NCBI GenBank assembly: GCA_001800745.1
Contig: MGVZ01000020.1
Location: forward strand, 18,858 to 53,618
DNA from: Euryarchaeota archaeon RBG_16_67_27
GTDB taxonomy: Archaea > Thermoplasmatota > Thermoplasmata > RBG-16-68-12
DNA: 34,761 nt
Reading direction: 5' to 3'
Shown here: piece after piece, positions 1 to 7,106 of the stretch
Position numbering within the stretch: the stretch's first letter is position 1
Layout: each line of letters begins with the position of its first letter
The notes under the pieces: generated by a model
The model's database searches: none
Told to the model about the DNA's origin: nothing
The model's input: the letters and a program-made list of their open reading frames with translations, nothing else
Translations under genes and position numbers: made by a program

Positions 1-558
1 CGGGAGGCGTTCGTTCCGCCGGAGGTCGGGCGGGACGCGTACGCGGACCTCCCTCTGCCGATCGGCTACGGGCAGACGATCTCCGCACCCTCGATGATTG
101 CGATCATGCTCGAGGAGGCGCGCCTCGAGGAGGGGGAGAGGGTCCTCGAGGTCGGCACGGGTTCCGGCTACAACGCCAGCCTTCTCGCACGCCTCGTCGG
201 CCCGGCGAACGTCGTCACAATCGAGCGGATCCCGGAGCTCGCGGCGGTCGGCCGCGCGAACCTCGCCCGGTGCGGCCTCGCGGCCGTGGAAGTCGTCGTG
301 GGAGACGGGAGCCTCGGGTACCCGCCAAGGGCTCCGTACGACGCCATCCTCGCGACGGCCGGCGCCCCTGGGATTCCGGGCCCATGGGTCGACCAGCTCT
401 CCCCCCGCGGGCGGATCGTCGCTCCGGTCGGTCGCCGCGTGTTCGACCAGGTGCTCGTCGTCGCGCGCCGCCGGCCCGATGGGACCCTGGACGTCCGCGA
501 GGGGACGCCGTGCGCGTTCGTCCCCCTCATCGGGGAGAAGGCGTGGCCGTCGGACTGA
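1..558 (+). CDS. pcm: Protein-L-isoaspartate O-methyltransferase (5' end missing)
   Basis: The frame is open from base 1, so the N-terminus lies outside the window. The visible 185 residues match the PCMT family, which uses S-adenosylmethionine to methylate isoaspartyl residues in damaged cytosolic proteins. Family landmarks are the segment LPLPIGYGQTISAP near residue 19, the SAM-binding stretch LEVGTGSGYNASLLA, and YDAILATAGAP, followed by a C-terminal PVGRR segment. The gene ends at a TGA immediately beside the stop codon of the minus-strand gene at 559, so the two are tail to tail with no spacer. The family assignment is firm. The start cannot be judged. Confidence 0.93.
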   Translation, partial: REAFVPPEVGRDAYADLPLPIGYGQTISAPSMIAIMLEEARLEEGERVLEVGTGSGYNASLLARLVGPANVVTIERIPELAAVGRANLARCGLAAVEVVVGDGSLGYPPRAPYDAILATAGAPGIPGPWVDQLSPRGRIVAPVGRRVFDQVLVVARRRPDGTLDVREGTPCAFVPLIGEKAWPSD

Positions 559-915
559 TCACGTCGTCGCCGGCGAGTGGCCCCATGCCTCGTCGGGGAG
601 GCGCTCGTACAGGGGCTCCCCCGTCTTCCGGTTCTCCACGAGGAGCCGGTCCAGGTCCGCCTCGACGATCTCCCAGTAGAAAATCCTCCAGTTCCTGCCG
701 CTGAGGAGGAGCACGGTCTCCCAGGAGCTCCGCAGGAGCCCCGCGTCCTGCAGCTCGTAGAAGAGCTTGCGGTCCTCCGAAGCGATCGCGTTGTCGATGA
801 TCACCGTGCGGAAGCCGAAGTAGTCCAGGAGTCTCTTCGCCTTCGCGGATGCGTCCCCGGGCGGCACGCCGAGTCGTCGCTCGATCGCGCGCGCGAGCTT
901 CGCGAGGTTGATCAT
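559..915 (-). CDS. Conserved-looking archaeal protein of unknown function, 118 aa
   Basis: The ORF starts at ATG (915) with a TATA-like box centred 25 bases upstream, which supports a leaderless start. The protein is soluble, mixed alpha/beta and rich in charged residues. It begins with a basic helix (MINLAKLARAIERRLGV), followed by a segment resembling a short helical repeat and an aromatic C-terminal part (NWRIFYWEIVEADLDRLL). It has no membrane segment, no cysteine pair and no nucleotide-binding motif. It may belong to a DUF6015-like archaeal family, but that is recollection rather than something the sequence proves. Its stop abuts the pcm stop. Confidence 0.75.
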   Translation of the reverse strand: MINLAKLARAIERRLGVPPGDASAKAKRLLDYFGFRTVIIDNAIASEDRKLFYELQDAGLLRSSWETVLLLSGRNWRIFYWEIVEADLDRLLVENRKTGEPLYERLPDEAWGHSPATT

Positions 916-935
916 CCCCCTCCCGGTCCGTGCAT

Positions 936-944
936 CGTATATGT
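936..944 (-). promoter_or_regulatory. TATA-like box for the 118-aa gene
   Basis: On the minus strand this reads ACATATACG, centred about 25 bases before the ATG at 915. It implies a leaderless transcript. A second AT-rich patch lies at about 955-963. Confidence 0.55.
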
Positions 945-1056
945 CCCCCCCTCGTCCATATTAGAGTTGTGCCCGAGTTCGGCCGGAACCTTACGGCCGG
1001 GCGCCCGACCCGGGGGTTCCGTGTTTCGTTTATCAGTAGTGAATTTCGCGCGGCAC

Positions 1057-1065
1057 GCTTTAAGG
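1057..1065 (+). promoter_or_regulatory. TATA-like box for the 52-aa gene
   Basis: GCTTTAAGG lies about 39 bases before the ATG at 1100. This predicts a leader of roughly 12-15 bases that would carry the GAGGT ribosome-binding motif at 1091-1095. Confidence 0.5.
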
Positions 1066-1099
1066 TCCTCGCGACGCGTGCATTCCTCCAGAGGTCAAC

Positions 1100-1258
1100 A
1101 TGAAGCGCAAGTCCGGCAAGGCCATGGTCGATTTCGACCGCCATGTCACCGTGATCCACTTCAACGTCGGTTCTGGCTACCTGACGTACATCGAGGAGGA
1201 CTCCCCGGACAGTCCTCCGCGCGTGCGAAACGTCGTCATCGACAAGGCCCACGCGTAG
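1100..1258 (+). CDS. Small protein of unknown function, 52 aa
   Basis: A 53-codon frame runs from ATG (1100) to TAG (1256-1258). Three signals support it: a GAGGT motif four bases before the ATG, a TATA-like box at 1057-1065, and strongly GC-biased third positions like the neighbouring genes. The protein has a basic N-terminus (MKRKSGKAMVDFDRH), then a predicted beta-rich middle (VTVIHFNVGSGYLTYIEE) and an acidic/proline linker. It has no cysteines and no membrane segment. No function is recognised. A run of five T bases at 1267-1271, just after the stop, could serve as a terminator. It is followed 40 bases later by a zinc-ribbon gene on the same strand. Confidence 0.68.
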   Translation: MKRKSGKAMVDFDRHVTVIHFNVGSGYLTYIEEDSPDSPPRVRNVVIDKAHA

Positions 1259-1298
1259 GCCGGAAGGTTTTTCGTCGCGCACACGGGTCGACGAGTCC

Positions 1299-1649
1299 GT
1301 GGCTCCGCTTCCCTCTGAGGCGCCGCCGGCTGACGTCCCGACGCCCCGTCCGGAGCTCTCGATCGTCGAGGCGTCGTCCGCGCGCGAGCGGGCCTGTTCG
1401 GAGTGCGGCCGGCGCATCGCAGAATGGAAGCCTGTGCGGCGCGGGGGCACGGAGGTCATCCTCTGTTCCGAGTGCGCCGCGCGCCCGCCGGAGGGCGAGG
1501 GATGCCCGACGTGCGCAGGCCCGCTCCGCCCCGCGGACCGGTTCTGCGGAAAGTGCGGGACGCGGATCGAGTACGCGTGTCCGGTCTGCGGGGCCGCGAT
1601 CGAGGCATCCGACTCGTACTGCGGGGCGTGCGGCACCCGGGTCGCCTGA
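1299..1649 (+). CDS. Triple zinc-ribbon protein, 116 aa
   Basis: The frame opens at GTG (1299). The first 30 residues are proline-rich and probably disordered. The rest carries six CxxC knuckles (cysteines 33/36, 56/59, 69/72, 83/86, 94/97 and 108/111). That is enough ligands for three zinc ribbons, and the last two resemble double-zinc-ribbon modules (CGKCGTR, CPVCG, CGACGTR). Such proteins are common in archaea and act as protein- or nucleic-acid-binding adaptors. No catalytic domain is attached and no precise role can be named. The gene lies between the 52-aa gene and the convergent tRNA-Ala gene. Confidence 0.82.
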   Translation: MAPLPSEAPPADVPTPRPELSIVEASSARERACSECGRRIAEWKPVRRGGTEVILCSECAARPPEGEGCPTCAGPLRPADRFCGKCGTRIEYACPVCGAAIEASDSYCGACGTRVA

Positions 1650-1716
1650 GCTCCGCGGGGCCCATGGGACGGATCCGCCCGGGGTCCGAGGACTCCGGGA
1701 GGACGCCGCTCGAAAG

Positions 1717-1788
1717 TGGACCGAGTGGGATTTGAACCCACGGCTTCCGCCTTGCGAAGGCGGCGATCTTCCGCTGATCTATCGGCCC
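1717..1788 (-). tRNA. tRNA-Ala (anticodon CGC)
   Basis: A complete 72-base cloverleaf without an intron. The acceptor stem contains the G3-U70 wobble that marks alanine tRNAs, and the discriminator is A73. The D stem is GATC/GATC. The anticodon stem is CCGCC/GGCGG around the loop TTCGCAA, giving anticodon CGC at 1754-1756, which reads GCG. The T stem is GTGGG/CCCAC with loop TTCAAAT. The 3' CCA is not encoded. It is transcribed away from cysS. Confidence 0.97.
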
Positions 1789-1815
1789 GCTGCCTCGGGT
1801 CAAACCCGGGCCCGG

Positions 1816-1823
1816 GATATAGG
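1816..1823 (-). promoter_or_regulatory. TATA box for tRNA-Ala
   Basis: The minus strand reads CCTATATC about 30 bases upstream of the first tRNA base, the expected archaeal promoter position. Confidence 0.65.
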
Positions 1824-1864
1824 TTTTGGTCGCGCTCCGGAAACCCGATTGTCCGGGCCAAGGG

Positions 1865-1872
1865 CTTAATAG
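1865..1872 (+). promoter_or_regulatory. TATA-like box for cysS
   Basis: CTTAATAG is centred about 31 bases before the cysS ATG, giving a leaderless or nearly leaderless mRNA. It is back to back with the tRNA-Ala promoter. Confidence 0.55.
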
Positions 1873-1899
1873 CGCGGCCCACGTCCGCCGCGTCTGAGC

Positions 1900-3117
1900 A
1901 TGGTCCTCCGGCTGTACAACACGCGGACCCGGAAGAAGGAGCCCCTCGAGCCGCCCCCGGACGGCCGCATCCGGATGTACGTGTGCGGGCCGACGACGTA
2001 CGACCACAGCCACCTCGGTCACGCGCGTTCCTACGTCGCGTTCGACACGATACGCCGGTACCTCGAGGCCTCCGGGCTCCGGGTGACGTTCGTCCAGAAC
2101 TTCACGGACATCGAGGAGGTGATCATCCGACGGGCAGCCGCCGCCGGGAAGCCTCCCCTCGAGTACGCGCAGTACTTCATCGACGCGTTCCTCGAGGACA
2201 TGCGCGCGCTGAACGTCCGAGTACCGGACCACATGCCGAAGGTCACCGAGCACATCCCGGACATCCTCTCTCTCGTCGAGCGCCTCATCGACCGCGGATA
2301 CGCGTATTCGGTGGGGGGCGATGTGTACTTCCGCACGCGGAAGGCGGAGCATGCGTTCGGAATCCTGTCCCACCAGCGGGTCGACGAGATCGTCGTCGAG
2401 CCGCTGCCGCCCGGGAGCCCGAAGGAGCACCCGCTCGACTTCGCGCTCTGGAAGCGGTCGAAGGCGAGCGAGCCTTCCTGGCCGAGCCCCTGGGGCGAGG
2501 GCCGCCCGGGTTGGCACGTCGAGTGCAACGCGATGGCTCACAAGTATCTCGGTGCGCCGCTCGACATCCACGGCGGGGGCGTGGACCTGAAGTTCCCGCA
2601 CCACGAGAGTGAGGCGATGATCGCCGAGGGCGCGTGGGGCGTGGAGTGGTCCCGGCGGTGGATGCACAACGGGTTCATCACCCTCGAGCGCGAGAAGATG
2701 TCGAAAAGCCTTGGGAACTTCGTGACGATCCGCGAGGTCCTCAAGGAATACCCCGGCGAGGTGATCCGGATGTGCCTCCTGAAGTCGCACTACCGGGAGG
2801 ACGTCGAGTACGACCGAGAGTGCTTCCGGCGCACGCAGGCGGAGTACGACGCGGTCCTCGCGCAGATCGGCCGCGCGGAGTCCGCATCGGGCCGGGGGAC
2901 CGGCGGGAAGGTCGACGCGCTCCTCGCGCGGACGCGCCAGGTCTTCCGGAAAGCGATGGACGACGACGTCCGGACGGACGAGGCCGTGTACGCGCTCCAG
3001 CAGATGACGGAGGGGCTCGCGGAGGTCGAGGAGATGTCCGCGGCGGAGGGTGGCGCCGTCGTCGCGGCGGTCAAGGAGATCGGCGCGACCCTCGGCCTCT
3101 TCGAGAGCGTCCCTTGA
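1900..3117 (+). CDS. cysS: Cysteinyl-tRNA synthetase
   Basis: Class I aminoacyl-tRNA synthetase that charges tRNA-Cys using ATP. The zinc site that selects cysteine is intact (C29, C209, H234, E238). The HIGH motif is HLGH at 38-41 and the KMSKS signature lies at 266-270. At 405 residues it is about 50 shorter than typical bacterial enzymes. The shortening is in the C-terminal half, where the helical DALR region ends soon after the KMSKS loop and the extra anticodon-binding tail is reduced. The ATG start is supported by a TATA-like box 31 bases upstream. A direct CysRS means this organism need not rely on the indirect SepRS/SepCysS route. Confidence 0.97.
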   Translation: MVLRLYNTRTRKKEPLEPPPDGRIRMYVCGPTTYDHSHLGHARSYVAFDTIRRYLEASGLRVTFVQNFTDIEEVIIRRAAAAGKPPLEYAQYFIDAFLEDMRALNVRVPDHMPKVTEHIPDILSLVERLIDRGYAYSVGGDVYFRTRKAEHAFGILSHQRVDEIVVEPLPPGSPKEHPLDFALWKRSKASEPSWPSPWGEGRPGWHVECNAMAHKYLGAPLDIHGGGVDLKFPHHESEAMIAEGAWGVEWSRRWMHNGFITLEREKMSKSLGNFVTIREVLKEYPGEVIRMCLLKSHYREDVEYDRECFRRTQAEYDAVLAQIGRAESASGRGTGGKVDALLARTRQVFRKAMDDDVRTDEAVYALQQMTEGLAEVEEMSAAEGGAVVAAVKEIGATLGLFESVP

Positions 3118-3128
3118 GGTCCAAAACC

Positions 3129-3137
3129 CTTTTATGA
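3129..3137 (+). promoter_or_regulatory. TATA box for the rps6e-aIF2gamma operon
   Basis: CTTTTATGA, preceded by an A-rich BRE-like stretch (CCAAAAC), lies about 42 bases before the rps6e ATG. This leaves a short leader that contains the AAGGAG ribosome-binding site at 3164-3169. Confidence 0.6.
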
Positions 3138-3174
3138 CACCCCGACATCAATGCGTACCCTCCAAGGAGATGCC

Positions 3175-3564
3175 ATGGCGGAATTCAAGGCCGTAATCGC
3201 CGACCCGAAGTCCGGGCGCACCCACAAGCGGGACATCACGGGGCACTACGCGAGCGCGCTCGTCGGGAAGAAGGTCGGTGACGAGGTCGACGGCCTGTAC
3301 GTCGGCCTGCCGGGGTACAAGCTCCAGATCACGGGAGGGAGCGACAAGGACGGCTTCCCGATGCGGCGCGACCTGCCGGGGCCGCGGCGGAAGCGTCTCC
3401 TCCTGAGTGGCGGCGTCGGGTTCCACCCGGTCCGCCCGGGCATGCGAAAGAAGAAGACCGTGCGCGGGAACGCGGTCTCGCCGGACATCCTCCAGCTGAA
3501 CCTGAAGATCGTCCAGCGCGGCCCGAAGTCGATCGAGGATGCGTGGCAGGAGCAGACGCGATGA
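3175..3564 (+). CDS. rps6e: Archaeal ribosomal protein S6e
   Basis: Small-subunit ribosomal protein of the S6e family, 129 residues, the usual length for archaea, which lack the long eukaryotic C-terminal tail. Diagnostic stretches are DPKSGRTHKRDITG near residue 11, the glycine-rich GLPGYKLQITGGSDKDGFPMR, and the basic RKRLLLSGGVGFHP and GMRKKKTVRGN segments that contact rRNA. The frame extends back to an ATG at 3151. The ATG at 3175 is chosen because AAGGAG lies five bases before it and the protein then begins with the expected MAEFK. Its stop overlaps the aIF2gamma start (ATGA), so the two are translationally coupled. Confidence 0.97.
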   Translation: MAEFKAVIADPKSGRTHKRDITGHYASALVGKKVGDEVDGLYVGLPGYKLQITGGSDKDGFPMRRDLPGPRRKRLLLSGGVGFHPVRPGMRKKKTVRGNAVSPDILQLNLKIVQRGPKSIEDAWQEQTR

Positions 3565-4793
3565 AGGTTCCCGACCAACCCGTCGTGAACATCGGCGTCG
3601 TCGGGCACGTGGACCATGGCAAGTCCACGCTCACAGAACGCCTGACCGGGGAGCGGACGGATCGCCATTCCGAGGAGATCAAGCGAGGCATCTCCATCCG
3701 CCTGGGGTACGCGGACATGGCCGTCTACCGTTGCCCGAAGTGCGAGCCGCCGCAGGCGTACTCGACCTCGGACGCCTGCAAACACTGCGGATCGAAAGGG
3801 GAGCTCCAGCGGATCGTCTCGTTCGTCGATTCCCCCGGCCACGAGACCCTCATGGCGACGATGCTGAGTGGCGCGGCGATTATGGACGGCGCGCTCCTCG
3901 TGATCGCCGCGAACGAGAAGTGCCCGCAGCCGCAGACGAAAGAGCACCTCATGGCCCTCGGGATCATCGGTGTGGACCGCATCGTCGTGGTCCAGAACAA
4001 GATCGACATCGTCGACGCGAAGCAGGCGGGTGAGAACCACCAGCAGATTGTCGACTTCGTCAAGGGGACCGTCGCGGAGGGAGCGCCAATCGTTCCCGTC
4101 TCGGCCCACCATGACGTGAACCTCGACGTCCTCCTCATGCTCATCGACCAGGTCATCCCGACGAAGCCTCACGACGAAGCGAAGCCGCCGAAGATGTACG
4201 TCGCGCGGTCGTTCGACGTGAACCAGCCGGGCTCCCCGCCAGAGAAGTTCGTCGGCGGGGTCCTCGGCGGAAGCCTCGTCCAGGGGCACCTCCGCGTCGG
4301 CGACGAGATCGAGGTCGCCCCCGGGCGCCAGGTCACGGTCGGCAACCGGACGGAGTGGAAGGACCTCACCACGACCGTGCGTTCCTTGCATTCCGGAGGC
4401 ACCGCGCGCAAGGAGGTGCGGCCCGGAGGGCTCATCGCGATCGGCACGAACCTCGACCCGAGCCTCACGAAGTCCGACAGCCTCGTCGGGCGGGTCGTGG
4501 GACCGCCTGGCGGCGTGCCCGAAATCATCCTGAGGATGTCTGTCGAGGTCCACCTCCTCGAGCGCGTCGTCGGGACCGCGGAGGACCTCAAGGTCGAGGG
4601 CATCAAGACGTCGGAGCCGCTGATGATCTCCGTCGGCACGGCGACGACGGTCGGCGTCGTGACCTCCGCCCGCGAGGACGTCGCGGACATGGCCCTGAAG
4701 ATCCCCGTCGTCGGCGAGCCGGGCCAGCGCGTCGCCGTCTCCCGGCGGATCGGGGGGAAGTGGCGCCTCATCGGCTACGGCGTGATCCGCTGA
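3561..4793 (+). CDS. eif2g: Translation initiation factor aIF2, gamma subunit
   Basis: GTPase subunit of the heterotrimer that brings Met-tRNAi to the small ribosomal subunit. The G domain shows the P-loop GHVDHGKST (about 15-23), the DSPGHE G3 motif, NKID and an SAHHD-type G5. Between switch I and G3 sits the zinc knuckle typical of aIF2gamma (CPKC and CKHC). Domains II and III follow and end in WRLIGYGVIR. At 410 residues it has the family length. The start is the ATG overlapping the rps6e stop. An in-frame ATG 18 bases earlier lies within rps6e and is less likely. The S6e-aIF2gamma order is common in archaea. Confidence 0.98.
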   Translation: MKVPDQPVVNIGVVGHVDHGKSTLTERLTGERTDRHSEEIKRGISIRLGYADMAVYRCPKCEPPQAYSTSDACKHCGSKGELQRIVSFVDSPGHETLMATMLSGAAIMDGALLVIAANEKCPQPQTKEHLMALGIIGVDRIVVVQNKIDIVDAKQAGENHQQIVDFVKGTVAEGAPIVPVSAHHDVNLDVLLMLIDQVIPTKPHDEAKPPKMYVARSFDVNQPGSPPEKFVGGVLGGSLVQGHLRVGDEIEVAPGRQVTVGNRTEWKDLTTTVRSLHSGGTARKEVRPGGLIAIGTNLDPSLTKSDSLVGRVVGPPGGVPEIILRMSVEVHLLERVVGTAEDLKVEGIKTSEPLMISVGTATTVGVVTSAREDVADMALKIPVVGEPGQRVAVSRRIGGKWRLIGYGVIR

Positions 4794-4833
4794 TTCCCCC
4801 GTTGAGAATCGTTCATGATAGACGCTCGGCATC

Positions 4834-4841
4834 CTTTATTA
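4834..4841 (+). promoter_or_regulatory. TATA-like box upstream of the structured gene-free region
   Basis: CTTTATTA would place a transcription start near 4860, exactly where the 5' strand of the long outer helix begins. pelA has a separate TATA-like box downstream. Confidence 0.5.
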
Positions 4842-4859
4842 CCCAACAGGCACCTCGAT

Positions 4860-5111
4860 GCGTCCGGAGCCGGGTAGGGGTAAGTCGGCTTCCCCGCACG
4901 ACGCACTGACGTCCTGCTCCGAAATCGGAAATTGGGAGCCGCGCCCGCCAGGAAGGAGCCCGATAAGGGCTTGCCTGCCCGGCCCCCTCTTCTTCGAAGG
5001 ATCCGCGGCGTGGGCCCGCGCCCGGGCTCTCCCGATCCCGCGCGTTGCCGGCCATCCCTCGACGGTCGATATCGAGAAATAGAGTCCGTTTCCATGGCCC
5101 GCTCCGGATGC
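4860..5111 (+). other. Possible structured RNA or long pelA leader (unassigned)
   Basis: The stretch 4794-5107 has no convincing protein gene. It can form nested pairings. The outer helix pairs 4860-4874 with 5098-5111 (14 pairs, one bulged C, one G-U). An inner helix pairs 4931-4938 with 5029-5036 (8 pairs), continued with bulges by 4943-4949 with 5007-5015. Two local hairpins are GGGG-T-AAG/CTTCCCC at 4877-4895 and AGCCC-GATAA-GGGCT at 4957-4971. A TATA-like box ends 19 bases before the outer helix. The size (about 250 bases) and end-to-end pairing resemble archaeal SRP or RNase P RNA, but I do not see their conserved signature sequences. The 3' strand covers the pelA start codon, so it may instead be a regulatory leader. 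Confidence 0.4.
5074..5084 (+). promoter_or_regulatory. TATA-like box for pelA
   Basis: GAGAAATAGAG is centred 28 bases before the pelA ATG at 5108 and would give a leaderless mRNA independent of the upstream promoter. Confidence 0.5.
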
Positions 5112-6142
5112 GCGTCCTCCACCGCGATCCGAAGACCGGCGAGATCAAGCTCCGGATCGAGAACCCGGACGACCTGTGGCACCTCCACAACCTCCTCGTC
5201 CCGGGGGACGCCGTTCGCGCCTCGACGTACCGTCGCCAGGAGGGGAAGGCGGACAAGATCCGGCCGGAGCGGATGGAGAAGCTCCGCGTCACGCTCACGG
5301 TCCGCGTCGATCGGGTCGAGTTCCAGGCGTTCTCGGACCGCGTGCGAATCGCCGGTGTCATCGTCGAGGGGCCGCAGGACGTCGGCCAGCACCACACGCT
5401 CCTCCTCGGGGTCGAGGATGTCCTGTCGATCATCAAGGTCTGGAAGCCTCACGAGCTCCGTCGAATCGAGGAGGCCGTTGCCGCGGCGCAGAAGCCGATG
5501 GTCTCCCTCCTGGCGCTCGATGACGAGGAGGCCCTCCTCGCGCAGCTCCGGCAGTACGGCGTGCGCGAGCTCGCGACGGTTCGCGCGCCGGGCCACGGCA
5601 AGATGTTCCCTTCCGGAGGCGGCACGGCCGTATACTTCGAGGAGATCCTCGGGACGCTCTCCCTCACGCCGCTCGGCGAGGCCCTCGTCATCTTGGGGCC
5701 CGGGTTCACGCGGGACGAGTTCGCGGCGTACCTGCGGTCGAAGGCGCCGGACCTCGCCGCCCGCCTCCATGTCCACGGCACTTCGTACGCGGGGATGCGC
5801 GGCGTGCATGAGGCCCTCAAAGCGGGCGTCGGCGCGAAGGTCTTCGAGGAGAGCCGGGTCGCGCAGGAGACGCGGCTCGTCGACCGGCTCCTGGAGGCGA
5901 TCGCGAGGGGCGAGCCGTGCGCCTACGGGCCCGCGGAGGTCTCGCGCGCGATCGACGCGGGTGCCGTCGAGATCCTCCTCGTGGCCGAGGCCGTCGTCCG
6001 CGATCGCGGGGTCGAGGAACTCATGCGCCGCGCAGAAGCCACCCGCGCGGCCGTCGTCCTCGTGAGCCGTCACCACGAAGCGGGCCAGCGCCTCGGATCC
6101 CTCGGGGGCGTCGCGGCGCTCCTCCGGTTCGCGATTGCGTGA
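5108..6142 (+). CDS. pelA: mRNA surveillance protein pelota
   Basis: Archaeal Pelota (aPelota), a paralogue of release factor aRF1. It enters stalled ribosomes with the GTPase aEF1A and triggers subunit dissociation. The 344-residue protein has three family domains. The N-terminal Sm-like domain starts MRVLHRDPKTGEIKLRIENPDDLWHL in outline (first residues quoted only partly: MRVLHRDPKTGEIKL). A central domain and a C-terminal eRF1-3-like domain follow, the latter ending near GQRLGSLGGVAALLRF. The GGQ motif of true release factors is absent, as expected. The frame opens upstream at 5045, but the ATG at 5108 begins exactly at the family N-terminus and has a TATA-like box 28 bases before it. The start codon could be masked by the long helix described for 4860-5111. 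Confidence 0.96.
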   Translation: MRVLHRDPKTGEIKLRIENPDDLWHLHNLLVPGDAVRASTYRRQEGKADKIRPERMEKLRVTLTVRVDRVEFQAFSDRVRIAGVIVEGPQDVGQHHTLLLGVEDVLSIIKVWKPHELRRIEEAVAAAQKPMVSLLALDDEEALLAQLRQYGVRELATVRAPGHGKMFPSGGGTAVYFEEILGTLSLTPLGEALVILGPGFTRDEFAAYLRSKAPDLAARLHVHGTSYAGMRGVHEALKAGVGAKVFEESRVAQETRLVDRLLEAIARGEPCAYGPAEVSRAIDAGAVEILLVAEAVVRDRGVEELMRRAEATRAAVVLVSRHHEAGQRLGSLGGVAALLRFAIA

Positions 6143-6169
6143 CACGCCCCCATGACCGGCGGCAATCCC

Positions 6170-6742
6170 TCACGCGCGCCCGCGGCTCTCGCCCTTCACA
6201 ATCGCCGCGGCGACGAGGTGGGCGACGCGGAGCGGCTCGGGGAGGGCGCCTCGGACCGTGGTGAGCCCGAGCGCCTCGCAGACCTCAGCGCGGCTCGCGC
6301 CGACGGACGTCACGTAGACCGGGGTGTGCTTCGTCGGGATCTCATCGATCCGGTGACGGCGGATGAGCGCCCATCGGTCCTCCCAGTCGTCGAACTTCCG
6401 ACGGAGCGCGCGCTCGATCGCGTCGAGATCCGGCCGCCGCCGGGTGACGGTGACCACGGGCACCTCCGCGACCTCGTGCAACGCGTCGAGGTCGATCACG
6501 TTGAACCCCCCGACCGCGACGCCGTTCAAGAAGAGCATCGCGAGCCCCTCGCGATAGCGAGACGTCCGGAGCATGCCCGCGATCCGCTCCGTCCCGTCCC
6601 GCCCGTCGACGCGGGCGGTCGTCGTGAGCACGCCCTCGATGTACGCGGGCGCCTGCACGACGATGCCCACGATAGGTACATCCGCGTCGGTGAACCGGAA
6701 GGGCGCGTCGTCGATCCCCATGAACCGGGACTTCGCCTTCAT
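6170..6742 (-). CDS. DUF99 family protein (endonuclease V-like fold)
   Basis: This 190-residue protein matches the archaeal DUF99 family, which is related to endonuclease V. The N-terminal segment GIDDAPF is the usual DUF99 opening, and LNGVAVGGFNVIDLDAL in the middle is the most conserved stretch. A C-terminal helix ends LRVAHLVAAAIVKGESRGRA, a typical DUF99 tail. The biochemical role is not established, and whether it cuts nucleic acid cannot be told from sequence. It is the last gene of a minus-strand operon: its ATG lies one base after the pth2 stop, so translation is probably coupled. It converges with pelA. Confidence 0.9.
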   Translation of the reverse strand: MKAKSRFMGIDDAPFRFTDADVPIVGIVVQAPAYIEGVLTTTARVDGRDGTERIAGMLRTSRYREGLAMLFLNGVAVGGFNVIDLDALHEVAEVPVVTVTRRRPDLDAIERALRRKFDDWEDRWALIRRHRIDEIPTKHTPVYVTSVGASRAEVCEALGLTTVRGALPEPLRVAHLVAAAIVKGESRGRA

Positions 6743-6743
6743 C

Positions 6744-7097
6744 CTAGACCAGCTTGAGGTGCCCGGTCACCTGGTCGACGAGTTCGTTCGGCCCCGGGCC
6801 GACGCCGAGGCACGTGACGGTCCCGGGCGGCAGCTCCGTGAGACCCGCGTCCTCGACGAGGGCCGTGGGCAGGCCGATCCCGCGAGCCCTCACCTGGAGG
6901 GCGTGGAGGTCCTGGAGTCCCGCCACCCGCACGACGACCTTCTTCTGACCCTCTCCGACCCACGCGCCGAACCAGCGGCGGTGCTTCGCCTTCGCCTCGA
7001 GCGCCGCGATCACCGCGGCGTGGGCGACCTGAACGGCGAGCTTCCCGCGGGACAGGGCGAGGTCCGCGCGCACAGCGACGACGAGCTTGTGGTCCAT
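6744..7097 (-). CDS. pth2: Peptidyl-tRNA hydrolase, archaeal type (Pth2)
   Basis: Pth2 releases tRNA from peptidyl-tRNAs that drop off the ribosome. The 117-residue protein has family length and motifs: [20 protein letters not shown] at the N-terminus (catalytic lysine and the [10 protein letters not shown] helix), then [15 protein letters not shown] and [18 protein letters not shown], and the terminal [20 protein letters not shown]. The second gene of a three-gene minus-strand operon. It starts 9 bases after the DUF1616-like gene stop and is followed after one base by the DUF99 gene. Confidence 0.97.
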   Translation of the reverse strand: MDHKLVVAVRADLALSRGKLAVQVAHAAVIAALEAKAKHRRWFGAWVGEGQKKVVVRVAGLQDLHALQVRARGIGLPTALVEDAGLTELPPGTVTCLGVGPGPNELVDQVTGHLKLV

Positions 7098-7106
7098 CGC
7101 CCCGCC

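Noticed and set aside
4858-5082. 74-codon open frame inside the gene-free region before pelA
   Set aside because: Composition is proline/arginine-rich and not family-like, it has no ribosome site, and it overlaps the pelA promoter. The pairing pattern explains the interval better.
4860-5111. Naming the structured region as SRP RNA or RNase P RNA
   Set aside because: Size and end pairing fit, but I could not find the SRP helix 8 signature or the RNase P conserved core segments by eye, so no class is assigned.
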